Origin: Phycisphaerae bacterium
Lineage (GTDB): Bacteria > Planctomycetota > Phycisphaerae > SM23-33
Assembly (NCBI GenBank): GCA_030754715.1
Contig: JASLZV010000001.1
Span: 1-22,494 of the forward strand
Reading direction: 5' to 3'
DNA length: 22,494 nucleotides
This document shows positions 1-7,319 of the stretch, piece after piece (position 1 is the stretch's first letter; every line of letters starts with the position of its first letter). A model generated the notes under the pieces. That model ran no database searches. It saw only the letters and a list, made by a program, of their open reading frames with translations, and was not told the origin of the DNA. A program made the translations under genes and the position numbers.

Positions 1-1689
1 TTTGAGATCCATTCCCTTTTCACTCCATGTCCCCTTCGTCCCCCTCATCGCCTTAAACCCCTGTATCATCCCCATCATCATAAAAGCGGAACCGAATCCC
101 CCGGAACCACCAGAACCTGGGAAGGGTCCCTTTCCACCCACCGCGTTCACGGTATTGCCTACTGCCTTGACAACACCGCCAATCCCCTTCGTTACGCTGG
201 TAAACAAATCAACCAACTGGGTTACACCATCGATAAGTTTGTTGATAAACGGCATGGCATCTTGGAACATTTCCGTCCATGCCGTTTTAAAACCAAGCAA
301 TGCTGTGAGAAGATCCCCGATCGCAGTGCCATGCGCCAAGAAATCCTTCTTCGAATCGATCAAGAAGATTCTCAGGCTCTCAAATGAACTGCTGAGATAA
401 TCACCCACCGGGCGAAGAATGTTCATGAACATGTCTTCAAGAGTCTTGGCAGCAAAAAGCAACGGAGCAAGCGAAGACGTGACCTTCTTCCACCCATCTG
501 TGAATCGATCCCACCAATCTGCTATCCGCCCGAACATGCCCTCTGCCATAGGCAGCCACTTGTCGACAAGTTTGACCATGTTTTTTTCGATTTTCTCCAT
601 GGCCCCCACCATGCCGCTAAGAAGTCCACCCTTCCCAAACTTGATGACATCGCCGCGAATCCTGAACATCAGGCGTCGGAAAATAATCGTCATCTCCTCA
701 AGAGACCCTTTTACGTCCCCGAGAAAAGCATCACCAATGTCGGCAAAGTCGGTACGAATAATGGTGAAGGCAGCCTTGAAGCGGCTGACTAGTGTTCCAG
801 AAACCGCATCCCATTGACCCTCAACGCCAGCAATCTCAGATACAAGGCCAGTTCGGATTGCGTTCTTTACCTGTTCGACCGATTTAATACCCCGCTTCCG
901 CATTTCCGTATAGGTGTCCTCCCCGATTTTCCCCAGACCCTTGAAGGATTTTGAAATATCCGAGAGGTTCACATCGGGGTCGGTCAGAATGCCGACAATT
1001 TCACCGATCCATTTCGCAGCCGATTCGAGCGGCTGACCCGCAGAAGCAATGTCCAACAAGCCCTTGGTCAGTTGCTTATTGAAGGTGCCTCGCTGGCTAG
1101 CGCCGGCAAAGATGGTGTTCATATTTTCAATACCCAGGGCAGCCATCGTGACATCCGTGGCCATACCACGCATCTCAGAACGAACAGCAGAGATCCCGTT
1201 CTTAAGGTCTTTGTAGTTCTTCTGTACGCCCTTGTAGGAGAACATGGCGGCCTGCTGTTCGCGAATAGCCGCAGAAAGAACTGCCAAGGCAGCCGCAGCG
1301 CCTGTTGCAGCAGCGGCAACCATTTTGATGGCGCCGTGATACCCCTTCATTAACCATCGGCCGATTTTGAACAGGGCGTGAACGGCAATCATTGAAGCCG
1401 CTACCGCAGCGAACTCAACGACCATGAACTTGGTTGCCATGCCAAGCGTTTTAACGATTAGCGTGCCGAACCCTTTGACCAACTTGTCCCAGTCAGTCAT
1501 GATCCGTTCAAACCGTTCAGTGGTTTGATTCATGATCCGGCTAAACTTCTTAGAAGAAGCGCCGAGACTGGCCATGTTGTTGTCGGCCGTTTTTGCCGCA
1601 ACAGCAATTCTTAGTAGTTTACGTTCAGCCTTATTTAGTTCTCGCTCACCGCGCAGATGGGCTCTTACTACAAGATTTACATCGGCCAT
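1..1689 (-). CDS. Tape measure protein, N-terminal part (cut by window edge)
   Basis: The minus-strand frame runs without a stop from ATG at 1689 to the first base, 563 codons, so the C-terminus lies outside the window. The start has GGAG five bases upstream. The protein is helix-rich, with hydrophobic segments near residues 83-108 and 120-141. Repeated small/hydrophobic patches and a Gly/Ser-rich stretch near residues 525-545 follow. This composition, together with its place directly after a frameshifting tail chaperone, is the hallmark of tape measure proteins, which set tail length and are ejected during infection. Hydrophobic segments in this family often act in membrane penetration. No lysozyme or peptidase motif is visible in the part present. 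The role is secure from composition and synteny; details are inference. Confidence 0.88.
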   Translation of the reverse strand, partial: MADVNLVVRAHLRGERELNKAERKLLRIAVAAKTADNNMASLGASSKKFSRIMNQTTERFERIMTDWDKLVKGFGTLIVKTLGMATKFMVVEFAAVAASMIAVHALFKIGRWLMKGYHGAIKMVAAAATGAAAALAVLSAAIREQQAAMFSYKGVQKNYKDLKNGISAVRSEMRGMATDVTMAALGIENMNTIFAGASQRGTFNKQLTKGLLDIASAGQPLESAAKWIGEIVGILTDPDVNLSDISKSFKGLGKIGEDTYTEMRKRGIKSVEQVKNAIRTGLVSEIAGVEGQWDAVSGTLVSRFKAAFTIIRTDFADIGDAFLGDVKGSLEEMTIIFRRLMFRIRGDVIKFGKGGLLSGMVGAMEKIEKNMVKLVDKWLPMAEGMFGRIADWWDRFTDGWKKVTSSLAPLLFAAKTLEDMFMNILRPVGDYLSSSFESLRIFLIDSKKDFLAHGTAIGDLLTALLGFKTAWTEMFQDAMPFINKLIDGVTQLVDLFTSVTKGIGGVVKAVGNTVNAVGGKGPFPGSGGSGGFGSAFMMMGMIQGFKAMRGTKGTWSEKGMDLK

Positions 1690-1724
1690 ATGCGCTCCAG
1701 CGAGGACTCAGAGCCGGTTATACG

Positions 1725-1931
1725 CTAGGAGTTACGCTCCCTTTCGCGCTCTTGTTTTTCCCGGTCATCTTGTATAACTTTAGCACAGGCCAACAGAATA
1801 GCCCATTCAAAGTCATCGCATTTTAGGAGTTCTACGGGACTCGTAGAGAACGCTTCCGACAGTCGTGCTGCCGACCTTACATACGAATCTTCCTCTAAGA
1901 GAGCGAAGATTCGTTCATAGGGTCCACCGTG
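1725..1931 (-). CDS. Tail assembly chaperone -1 frameshift extension (gpG-T-like)
   Basis: In the -1 frame relative to the short form, an open frame runs from just after TGA at 1932-1934 to TAG at 1725-1727. It contains no ATG or GTG, so it is unlikely to be translated independently. Its predicted sequence includes VELLKCDDFEWAILLACAKV and then an acidic/basic tail ending in ERERNS. A -1 slip anywhere in the 37-base overlap (1895-1931) would give a 239-residue fusion, the classic long form of tail chaperones. The codons GAC CCT at 1926-1921 can re-read as GGA CCC after a -1 slip, so Pro re-pairing is possible. No canonical X XXY YYZ heptamer is evident, so the slip site is not assigned. Confidence 0.72.
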   Translation of the reverse strand, partial: HGGPYERIFALLEEDSYVRSAARLSEAFSTSPVELLKCDDFEWAILLACAKVIQDDREKQERERERNS

Positions 1932-2443
1932 TCAACAACGTCAGAGAACCCTGCAGCCTCCAGCACAGCCAGAGCCGCCGATTCCACATGAGGGTCGTTC
2001 CCGAAGAAGTTACGAACAGCGTCAGGCACGGGACGGCCAGCACTTGTCATCTTGAGAACCGCATCAGAAGCGAAGTTCATGGGGTAGCCATTCTCGTCCA
2101 TGACCTCTTCGCCCTGCATTTCAATGCCAACGGTCGTATGTCCAACGACGTAACAAGCAAACTTCGTAGGATCCAGCCCGTTCTTGGTTTCCTCGCCAGC
2201 CTGCTTGCGCCAATTGCGCATCTTCGACTGGTTAATGTTGGGGCTGATACGAAGCATCACTTCTTCACGCTCAGGGACCTCAAGCAATACGATGGGTCGT
2301 TCAACTTCCTTGGAGATGGTTTCTTTGAGACGTTCAAGGATGTTGGGCTCCGCAACGTCTTCCACCTTGGGGGCGGAGGTGGCAGCCTTCTTCGTCGAAG
2401 GCTTTTCCTCAGGAGATTCGTCGGTGTATAGTTCTGTGCTCAT
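1895..2443 (-). CDS. Tail assembly chaperone, short form (gpG-like)
   Basis: An 182-residue protein encoded between the tail tube and tape measure genes, the standard position of gpG-type tail assembly chaperones, which bind the tape measure protein while the tube polymerises. The N-terminal 35 or so residues are Lys/Glu/Pro/Ser-rich and probably disordered; the rest is a mixed alpha/beta domain. The stop TAG at 1895-1897 falls inside a second frame that continues to 1725, which indicates a programmed frameshift product (see the extension entry). The ATG at 2443 lacks a strong Shine-Dalgarno sequence. The assignment rests on synteny and on the frameshift arrangement; I do not see a diagnostic motif in this part itself. 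Confidence 0.78.
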   Translation of the reverse strand: MSTELYTDESPEEKPSTKKAATSAPKVEDVAEPNILERLKETISKEVERPIVLLEVPEREEVMLRISPNINQSKMRNWRKQAGEETKNGLDPTKFACYVVGHTTVGIEMQGEEVMDENGYPMNFASDAVLKMTSAGRPVPDAVRNFFGNDPHVESAALAVLEAAGFSDVVDTVDPMNESSLS

Positions 2444-2483
2444 GGGCCAGAAACTAGCACACCGGCAACCTGATCACTGCAAC

Positions 2484-2498
2484 TCCCGATGATCGGGA
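2484..2498. repeat. Perfect 15-base inverted repeat between tail tube and chaperone genes
   Basis: TCCCGAT, one base, then ATCGGGA: a perfect dyad. As RNA it would fold as a 6-bp stem with a 3-base loop. It sits in the 59-base gap after the tail tube stop codon (2503) and before the chaperone start (2443). No U-run follows on the transcribed strand, so it is not a typical intrinsic terminator. It may be an attenuator, an RNA processing site or a stability hairpin; the function is unknown. Confidence 0.45.
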
Positions 2499-2502
2499 AG
2501 AT

Positions 2503-3003
2503 CTAGGCTACACCCAACTCAGAAATAACATTCTGACAGGCGAAGGTTAGCGAGAAGGTTGCTGGCGCTCCGGAAGAAGCATCACCTTCTGGCTCAGTAA
2601 TGCCCACCAGTAGGGCATTAGTGTAGACTCGGTCAGTTCCGGTAACTTGGATGTCGCAGTCTGTTAGGAACACGGTGAGGGTGTAGTAGACCCGTCCAAC
2701 CTTGCCCCTGAGGTTTGCCAACTTCACGGCAACACCGGCGCCACCAGCCTCTGAACTCTGCTCGTTGTAGTCGTCCATGTGGGCTGTGACGGTAATGTCA
2801 CCGATTTCGTAGGGAGCGCATAGTACCTCCGGGAACGCTGCCCCACCAGCGTAGACCTTCTCTACGGCTGCAGTGATTTCGCCACCAGACACCTGAGCGA
2901 ACTTGAACTCACCCCATGAAGGGGATACTGTATCCTCGGGCGTGATCGTGGCAACGATCTGGCGCTGTGAGAGTTTATGTGGTTTGCCAGGATCATGTGG
3001 CAT
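2503..3003 (-). CDS. Tail tube (major tail) protein
   Basis: A 166-residue protein immediately downstream of the tail sheath gene, 14 bases after its stop, as in most contractile-tail phages. The start ATG at 3003 has a strong GGAGG seven bases upstream. The sequence is rich in beta-branched residues, with alternating hydrophobic strands and an Ala/Gly-rich middle, fitting the beta-barrel of tube proteins that stack as hexameric rings inside the sheath. I rely mostly on position and size; no single diagnostic motif is available for this family. Confidence 0.8.
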   Translation of the reverse strand: MPHDPGKPHKLSQRQIVATITPEDTVSPSWGEFKFAQVSGGEITAAVEKVYAGGAAFPEVLCAPYEIGDITVTAHMDDYNEQSSEAGGAGVAVKLANLRGKVGRVYYTLTVFLTDCDIQVTGTDRVYTNALLVGITEPEGDASSGAPATFSLTFACQNVISELGVA

Positions 3004-3017
3004 TTAAGTACCTCCGT

Positions 3018-4478
3018 CTACACCACTGAAGTGGTGAGGTTGCTCTTGACGATGTCGACATTGATTTGATCGCCGACACTAGACACTCGAATGCCGATCT
3101 TTGCTTTGATAAGCCCATCTGCCAACTGGGTGGCAGGGTTCAGACCCTTGTCGCATTTGACGGTATAGCCCAGGTCGATTTGCTTGCCGACTGCATCGAA
3201 GGCCTCGTACAACGCTCCCGAGATGCGCCGTGGCTCGAGAATGGCAATCAGTCGCGCTTTCACGGAGGCGAAGATGTTGCCGCGACCATCGATGACGCTG
3301 AAGATCAACTCTTCCAGAGACTTGTTGGCCTCGTACACGACCCCGTTGATTGTGTCCTGGGCCGTGATGTAGCGGAAGTTGCTCGCGTCGTTTGACAGGG
3401 AGCGCGCTCCGTAGACCCGAATGGATCCGTTGATGACCCGCAGGGCGTTGACGTTGTCATAGTCCAGCGCGTTACCGACCGCTGAGTTGGCTTCACTTTC
3501 GAGTGAAGCAACCCATCGGGCAACAGAAATGGTGCCCGCACCTGGCTGATGGGAGCCTTTGCCGTTGTGGGCGCGTGCCCGAGCGGCGGCGACATACCCA
3601 TCCGGTGGGATCTTACGAGTCACACCGGTAAGAGAAGTCGGAACGTTGATCCAAGGCCAGTAGAGCGCACCGTGTTCGGTGTTGGATTCGTTGGTTCGGA
3701 TCGTGGTTCCCAGCGTTTCAGCCTGAGCAGCAGTCTGTGCCGCTGCCGTGTGGAGGATGGCGATCCGGTTGTGAGAGTTAGCGTGATCGAGCAGACCCTG
3801 GTATACGGCCTGAACCTCTGATTCCGGACAAGCCACCGCACCGACCCCGTAGGCGTCGTTGAAGTTTACTAGGCCGGTGACATAGTGCGCGGAGGTTATG
3901 TTGGAGCGATCGTCGTCGCCTGCAGCAAGGCTCTGGGGATTGGAGTAGGTGTCCACCAATCCGCCACCCTCATCCGTCACGGTGACGTAGTAGGAGGCAG
4001 CAGTGCTGCTGGAGAACTTGCTGACGATCTGATCGCTAGCCGTAGTGTCCGTGGCCACGAAGACCGTTACGCCGCTGAGAGTGAGAGTGACGGTCTTGCT
4101 GTTGGCAACACTGCCTACGGCAGTGGTAACTGCCAGACCGGAACTCCATGCACCGGGACCGTTGGCAGTGAATGTGACCGTGTCGTTGCTTCCGTCGGTC
4201 AGGGTTACAAACCCAGTAGTGGCCGACGGGCCGGCAACGCGACTAATCCAGCACTGCGTGCCACCCTCTTCAAAGAAGGTTTCCACAGTCGGGTGGAGAT
4301 ACGAATAGGACTGGTACTGACCGAAGACAGACTCAAAGTCCACAAGGCTGCCACAAAGAACGGCCTTGTCTGTCGGACCTCGGTCGGCGAGTCCACAAAA
4401 GAAAGCCTGTGAAGAGGGCCGAATAGTGTTCCCGATCGGACCACTTCGAACCGCAGTTGAAATCGTTACACCAGGCAT
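3018..4478 (-). CDS. Tail sheath protein
   Basis: A 486-residue protein with the pattern of the phage tail sheath family. The N-terminal PGVTI segment is followed by an F-CG-ADRGP region. A variable Thr/Val-rich insertion covers roughly residues 90-190. The conserved middle contains ALYWPWINVP and PPDGYVAAARARAHN-GKG, and the C-terminal domain contains LEPRRISGALYEAF and a final VDIV strand. Sheath subunits form the contractile helix around the tube, so the phage is a myovirus. It precedes the tube gene. The start is ATG at 4478; the Shine-Dalgarno is weak (GGGACGG). The upstream gap is the largest in the window and may carry its promoter. Confidence 0.95.
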   Translation of the reverse strand: MPGVTISTAVRSGPIGNTIRPSSQAFFCGLADRGPTDKAVLCGSLVDFESVFGQYQSYSYLHPTVETFFEEGGTQCWISRVAGPSATTGFVTLTDGSNDTVTFTANGPGAWSSGLAVTTAVGSVANSKTVTLTLSGVTVFVATDTTASDQIVSKFSSSTAASYYVTVTDEGGGLVDTYSNPQSLAAGDDDRSNITSAHYVTGLVNFNDAYGVGAVACPESEVQAVYQGLLDHANSHNRIAILHTAAAQTAAQAETLGTTIRTNESNTEHGALYWPWINVPTSLTGVTRKIPPDGYVAAARARAHNGKGSHQPGAGTISVARWVASLESEANSAVGNALDYDNVNALRVINGSIRVYGARSLSNDASNFRYITAQDTINGVVYEANKSLEELIFSVIDGRGNIFASVKARLIAILEPRRISGALYEAFDAVGKQIDLGYTVKCDKGLNPATQLADGLIKAKIGIRVSSVGDQINVDIVKSNLTTSVV

Positions 4479-4601
4479 ATGAACCGTCCCGTTGGTATTC
4501 GTCTATTATTGTACGACGACCCTATGGGGTCTCCGTGCAACTACTACCCATAAGATTACCACTATGAAGCCACCGAAGAGTCGTACTTCGAAAGTCCATG
4601 C
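4479..4601 (-). promoter_or_regulatory. Intergenic region upstream of tail sheath; candidate promoter and hairpins
   Basis: This 123-base gap is the longest non-coding stretch in an otherwise overlapping leftward gene block. On the minus strand it holds a TACAAT hexamer (4508-4513), 5 of 6 to a sigma70-type -10 box, about 30 bases before the sheath ATG. No convincing -35 is present at 17 bases (TTGCAC lies 21 bases upstream). Two short hairpins are present: GACCC-4 bases-GGGTC at 4518-4531, and CGAAG-7 bases-CTTCG at 4574-4590, the latter just after the upstream gene's stop. Neither is followed by a U-run. A separate promoter for the highly expressed sheath and tube would make sense, but this is a suggestion. 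Confidence 0.3.
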
Positions 4602-4907
4602 TTAATCTGACTTCTCTTCTGGGATATCACCGACGCCGCTTTTCGTGTCGGGCTTTTTTGCCTCTTTCTCACGAGGCTTTTTTCTATCAGGGGCAGGGGC
4701 TGAACAGAGAGCAACAGTTCCATTGTCAATAAGGGCCTGAGTGGTTTTATCTACTGATGACATCCCACCGCAGGTCTTGCTAGGCAGAACATGACCTTCG
4801 TCAGTGATCGTCAAATTGGTCATAGAGTTGTTGCGCACCCATGCCATTCCACCAGGATCACTGAGGTGGGACGCATGGTCTGAATGCTTGAAAGTTTTAT
4901 CTGCCAT
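4602..4907 (-). CDS. Small hypothetical protein
   Basis: A 101-residue protein of unknown function between the probable tail terminator region and the sheath. The N-terminal half is polar with a Gly-Gly-Met-Ala-Trp-Val patch; the C-terminal third is strongly charged (Lys/Glu/Asp/Pro-rich, including PDRKKPREKEAKKP) and probably disordered. It has one CGG motif and no membrane segment. The ATG at 4907 is 17 bases past the preceding stop; its Shine-Dalgarno is poor (AAGG 13 bases upstream). Its location suggests a virion or assembly accessory protein. Confidence 0.6.
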   Translation of the reverse strand: MADKTFKHSDHASHLSDPGGMAWVRNNSMTNLTITDEGHVLPSKTCGGMSSVDKTTQALIDNGTVALCSAPAPDRKKPREKEAKKPDTKSGVGDIPEEKSD

Positions 4908-4924
4908 GATGAGATTGTACCTTA

Positions 4925-5194
4925 TCAGTCGCTTACAGGATGCCCGAGAGCATCATACTTCCTCTTGACTACCACATGATTACGTTCGATCACTTCCGCA
5001 ACTCTCGGATAGTCGGGAGAACATAACGTCAGCGACAAGATGGGAGCCCTGTGTCCATATTCGCAAGTCGTTAATATGTATCCACTGTTGTTGTGGATCA
5101 CCACCGCATTGGCACGGTCATAGTTGAAAGCATCGGGATCGAGAACGCTGTTCAATTCCTTGCATACGCAGTCGGTTTCGACAATGGGCATCAT
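4925..5194 (-). CDS. Small hypothetical protein
   Basis: An 89-residue protein whose ATG (5194) overlaps the previous stop as ATGA, implying translational coupling with the probable tail terminator gene. It contains four cysteines (DCVCKEL near the N-terminus, then TTCEYGH and LTLCSPD). That could suggest a small metal-binding fold, although the spacing is not a standard zinc ribbon. No recognised family. Confidence 0.62.
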   Translation of the reverse strand: MMPIVETDCVCKELNSVLDPDAFNYDRANAVVIHNNSGYILTTCEYGHRAPILSLTLCSPDYPRVAEVIERNHVVVKRKYDALGHPVSD

Positions 5195-5886
5195 TCGGAA
5201 GCACCACCTTGAGCCAGGATAGTTGCGAGTGCGATGTCCTCGCCGACACCAACATTCTTAACCCCGAAGGAAACCCCGTCATCATCAACCTGTCCGTAGG
5301 CCTTGCGCATCACGATTTCATCGAGGGAAAGTTCATAACCCAAGTAAGCACCAGCCAAGAATCGTTCACCCTTGAGAGGGGTGAGATCAGAGAACTCTTC
5401 CCTCATGCTTGACTCGTCGATCTCAGCCCGAAAAGTTCTAGTTTGCTCGCTGGAGAGGTTCCCGGCCTGAGCCTTCAGGCTCGGATAATCCAGCAGGGCG
5501 GAACGTACAACAGTGGTAAGCCGGTCACGTTGGAGCGTCGCGGCTTCCGAATTGCTGGCCCGACACCAAATGTAGGTTCTCATATTGTAGGACACCCGAT
5601 ATTCGGGGTCCGCAGCATAGTGCAGGGCATTGTGTCCACCTGCGTAACCAATGCGCTCTAAGTTGTTTGTCGTAAGAACAACCGTGATGACGGTGGGCCA
5701 TTTGTCCAACGCAACAGGTTCATGGCTGAGGTACTTGACGGGAATAGGAAGTTCTGCGTCCGTGAGCCCTCCCCATGCGTTCCTGTAGTCGATTATGCGT
5801 GTGGACAAATCTCCCTCCAGATAGGTGGTGGCATATTGCTTTGCAGAATGCGCACCTTGCATTACCTCATGTTTGGGGAGTGCCAT
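5191..5886 (-). CDS. Probable tail terminator / tail completion protein
   Basis: A 231-residue protein. I chose ATG at 5886 (MALPKHEVMQ) because it overlaps the upstream stop as TAATG. A 19-residue extension upstream in the same frame is arginine-rich and reads through the previous gene. The alpha/beta composition, size and place after the connector and gpS-like genes and before the sheath match tail terminator proteins, which cap the tail tube and join it to the head. An SRTIIDY-like start and a ThrTyrIleTrp core strand are visible but not diagnostic, so the role is inferred from synteny. Confidence 0.6.
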   Translation of the reverse strand: MALPKHEVMQGAHSAKQYATTYLEGDLSTRIIDYRNAWGGLTDAELPIPVKYLSHEPVALDKWPTVITVVLTTNNLERIGYAGGHNALHYAADPEYRVSYNMRTYIWCRASNSEAATLQRDRLTTVVRSALLDYPSLKAQAGNLSSEQTRTFRAEIDESSMREEFSDLTPLKGERFLAGAYLGYELSLDEIVMRKAYGQVDDDGVSFGVKNVGVGEDIALATILAQGGASE

Positions 5887-6356
5887 TAGAACGCATCTCC
5901 GTCGTCGTCGCCTTTGAGGTATTCCCTCATCATCTTGCCCCAACGCTTATTCGCACCCGCCGGCTCGAAGATGATTTCACGTTTGGCCATATTCTCTGTT
6001 CCGTACTGATGAAACTTCGCTACTCGAATGTTCTTTAGACTGAACTCAGCCTTGTGACGGTCAATGTCGACTTCTACCCCACGCAGGGTGGAGATGGCTT
6101 TGAACAGTTCTCCGGTCTGTATGAGTGGTGGTGCTCCCGGGTAATGGGCAGCCTTCCAAGATGCATATTCCGCATCCAGCGGCTTCCATCCCCCTACCGC
6201 AAGACCATTGGACCTGAAATTGCCAGTCCAGGCCTTCTGCAACTCGTCGCGAATTTCCTCGAGAGGAGGTTTGAAGTTCTTACCCCGTCGCTGTATGTCG
6301 TCGAGTCTGTTTTGAGCCTCGTCATCGTCGTAATGGACATCAATATCGATTCGCAT
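5886..6356 (-). CDS. Virion morphogenesis protein (P2 gpS / Mu gpG-like tail completion)
   Basis: A 156-residue protein. It has the family pattern: an N-terminal helical region, a PLIQTGELFKAIS segment (LxxTGxLxxSI), then AKFHQYGTE (HQ-GT), and a C-terminal basic region with KREIIFEP in place of the usual IPARPF motif. Such proteins act at head-tail joining or tail completion in myoviruses. The ATG at 6356 overlaps the connector stop by one base (TAATG). The N-terminus is Asp-rich and the C-terminus ends KGDDDGDAF. Confidence 0.75.
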   Translation of the reverse strand: MRIDIDVHYDDDEAQNRLDDIQRRGKNFKPPLEEIRDELQKAWTGNFRSNGLAVGGWKPLDAEYASWKAAHYPGAPPLIQTGELFKAISTLRGVEVDIDRHKAEFSLKNIRVAKFHQYGTENMAKREIIFEPAGANKRWGKMMREYLKGDDDGDAF

Positions 6357-7006
6357 TACGAGACCCTTACGCGTCGATACCTCTTGATGGCGAGCAGTTC
6401 CTTTTCCATAAAGCCGATTTCCGCCAAAGTGGTTTCTCTTGGATCGAGGTCTTTGATGCCGACAACGTCGTCGTGCATGTTCTGCATCTCCCGAGCCGCC
6501 GCACGCAAAATCATCAACTTGAACATTGGGATATTCGCACCGGTCAAACCTGCCGTGTAGGTAACCGTGACCTTGTCGTTAGCGACACTCCCATAGACAT
6601 CGATTCCATACCGACGCACGATGTAATTCGTGTATTCCGTCAAAGTATCCGTGGTGGCGGAAGCCGACGCACCCCTGCGCGTCACACTCGTTACGGTAAC
6701 AACTGGACTGTTCCTGAGGTACACCGTCTCGGGCGGATCAGTGAAGGTCTGGATAGTGGGCCAGGCGCCAGAGGAAGTATCCGAAGAGTCGTGATTGTAA
6801 AAGAAGGAGCCCATAGGCACCCCTACATGGTCGGATCCCATCACATGCACCTCATCGGTATATGTGTTGACCTCTACAGGACGCCCCAAATAGGTTTCCA
6901 TCTCGGACTGGAGGCCCGCCAAAATTGTGTCAGCCGAGTCCTCTTGTAGAGGAGTCAGGGTGATGTCCATGTATTTGACGATGTCGGCTTTGGTTACTAA
7001 TGCCAT
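6356..7006 (-). CDS. Head-tail connector (adaptor) protein
   Basis: A 216-residue protein with the features of gp6/gp15-type adaptors: an N-terminal helical VTKADIVKYMDI segment, a helix ending SEMETYLGRPVE, and a beta-rich middle with Tyr-rich strands (ITLRNSPV-like VYLRNSPVVTVTSV). A final helix includes KLMILRAAAREMQ. Adaptors bind under the portal and recruit the tail. The neighbouring order adaptor, gpS-like protein, terminator, sheath is consistent. The start at 7006 sits just after a GNRA-type hairpin. Confidence 0.75.
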   Translation of the reverse strand: MALVTKADIVKYMDITLTPLQEDSADTILAGLQSEMETYLGRPVEVNTYTDEVHVMGSDHVGVPMGSFFYNHDSSDTSSGAWPTIQTFTDPPETVYLRNSPVVTVTSVTRRGASASATTDTLTEYTNYIVRRYGIDVYGSVANDKVTVTYTAGLTGANIPMFKLMILRAAAREMQNMHDDVVGIKDLDPRETTLAEIGFMEKELLAIKRYRRVRVS

Positions 7007-7016
7007 GCGCTCTTAC

Positions 7017-7030
7017 CGCCTTTACAGGCG
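7017..7030 (-). promoter_or_regulatory. GNRA-tetraloop hairpin at the connector ribosome binding region
   Basis: On the minus strand the RNA reads CGCCU-GUAA-AGGCG: a perfect 5-bp GC-rich stem closed by a GUAA (GNRA) tetraloop. It lies 11 bases upstream of the connector ATG at 7006 and just after the preceding stop at 7036. It could modulate translation or mark an RNA processing site. There is no U-run, so a terminator is unlikely. Confidence 0.4.
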
Positions 7031-7035
7031 AGCCA

Positions 7036-7275
7036 CTACGGCCGGGTCGCCCGGGTTCGACCAGTCCTTGCGTTCTGCCACATCTCGCGCGTGATATCCC
7101 TCACGCTCTCAGATCTACGTCCTGACGTTCGCCGCCTCAGGGCCGCACTTCCCAGACGACGAACTTTGCCCGTCCGCAATTTAAACCTGTCGGCCCAGCC
7201 GACCTGGATCCAGTGACTCTGCAACGGCAGCCACAGAGAAAGCAGTCTGAAACCAAAGAATATGCCGAACTTCAT
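7036..7275 (-). CDS. Small protein with hydrophobic N-terminus and basic tail
   Basis: A 79-residue protein. I chose ATG at 7275 because AGGAG lies five bases upstream; an in-frame GTG at 7320 would add 15 residues and overlap the ParB-like stop but has a poor ribosome site. The first 25 residues (MKFGIFFGFRLLSLWLPLQS) are hydrophobic and aromatic, and the remainder is highly basic with RRTSGRRSE and RTGRTRATR. It might associate with membrane or nucleic acid. No family recognised; it sits between the DNA-modification-like cassette and the virion genes. Confidence 0.55.
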   Translation of the reverse strand: MKFGIFFGFRLLSLWLPLQSHWIQVGWADRFKLRTGKVRRLGSAALRRRTSGRRSESVRDITREMWQNARTGRTRATRP

Positions 7276-7319
7276 GAAGACTCCTACAGGATTCGAATCT
7301 ATGTAGAGTCTACCATTCA

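Noticed and set aside
1725..1931. Independent small gene downstream of the tail chaperone
   Set aside because: The frame has no ATG or GTG start and opens only inside the chaperone's end, so a frameshift extension explains it better.
1865..2431. Plus-strand 188-codon open frame opposite the tail chaperone
   Set aside because: It lies wholly opposite a gene supported by synteny, has a low-complexity sequence and no supporting context on that strand.
3885..4412. Plus-strand 175-codon open frame opposite the sheath gene
   Set aside because: Antisense to the clear sheath protein; composition follows from the Thr/Val codons opposite.
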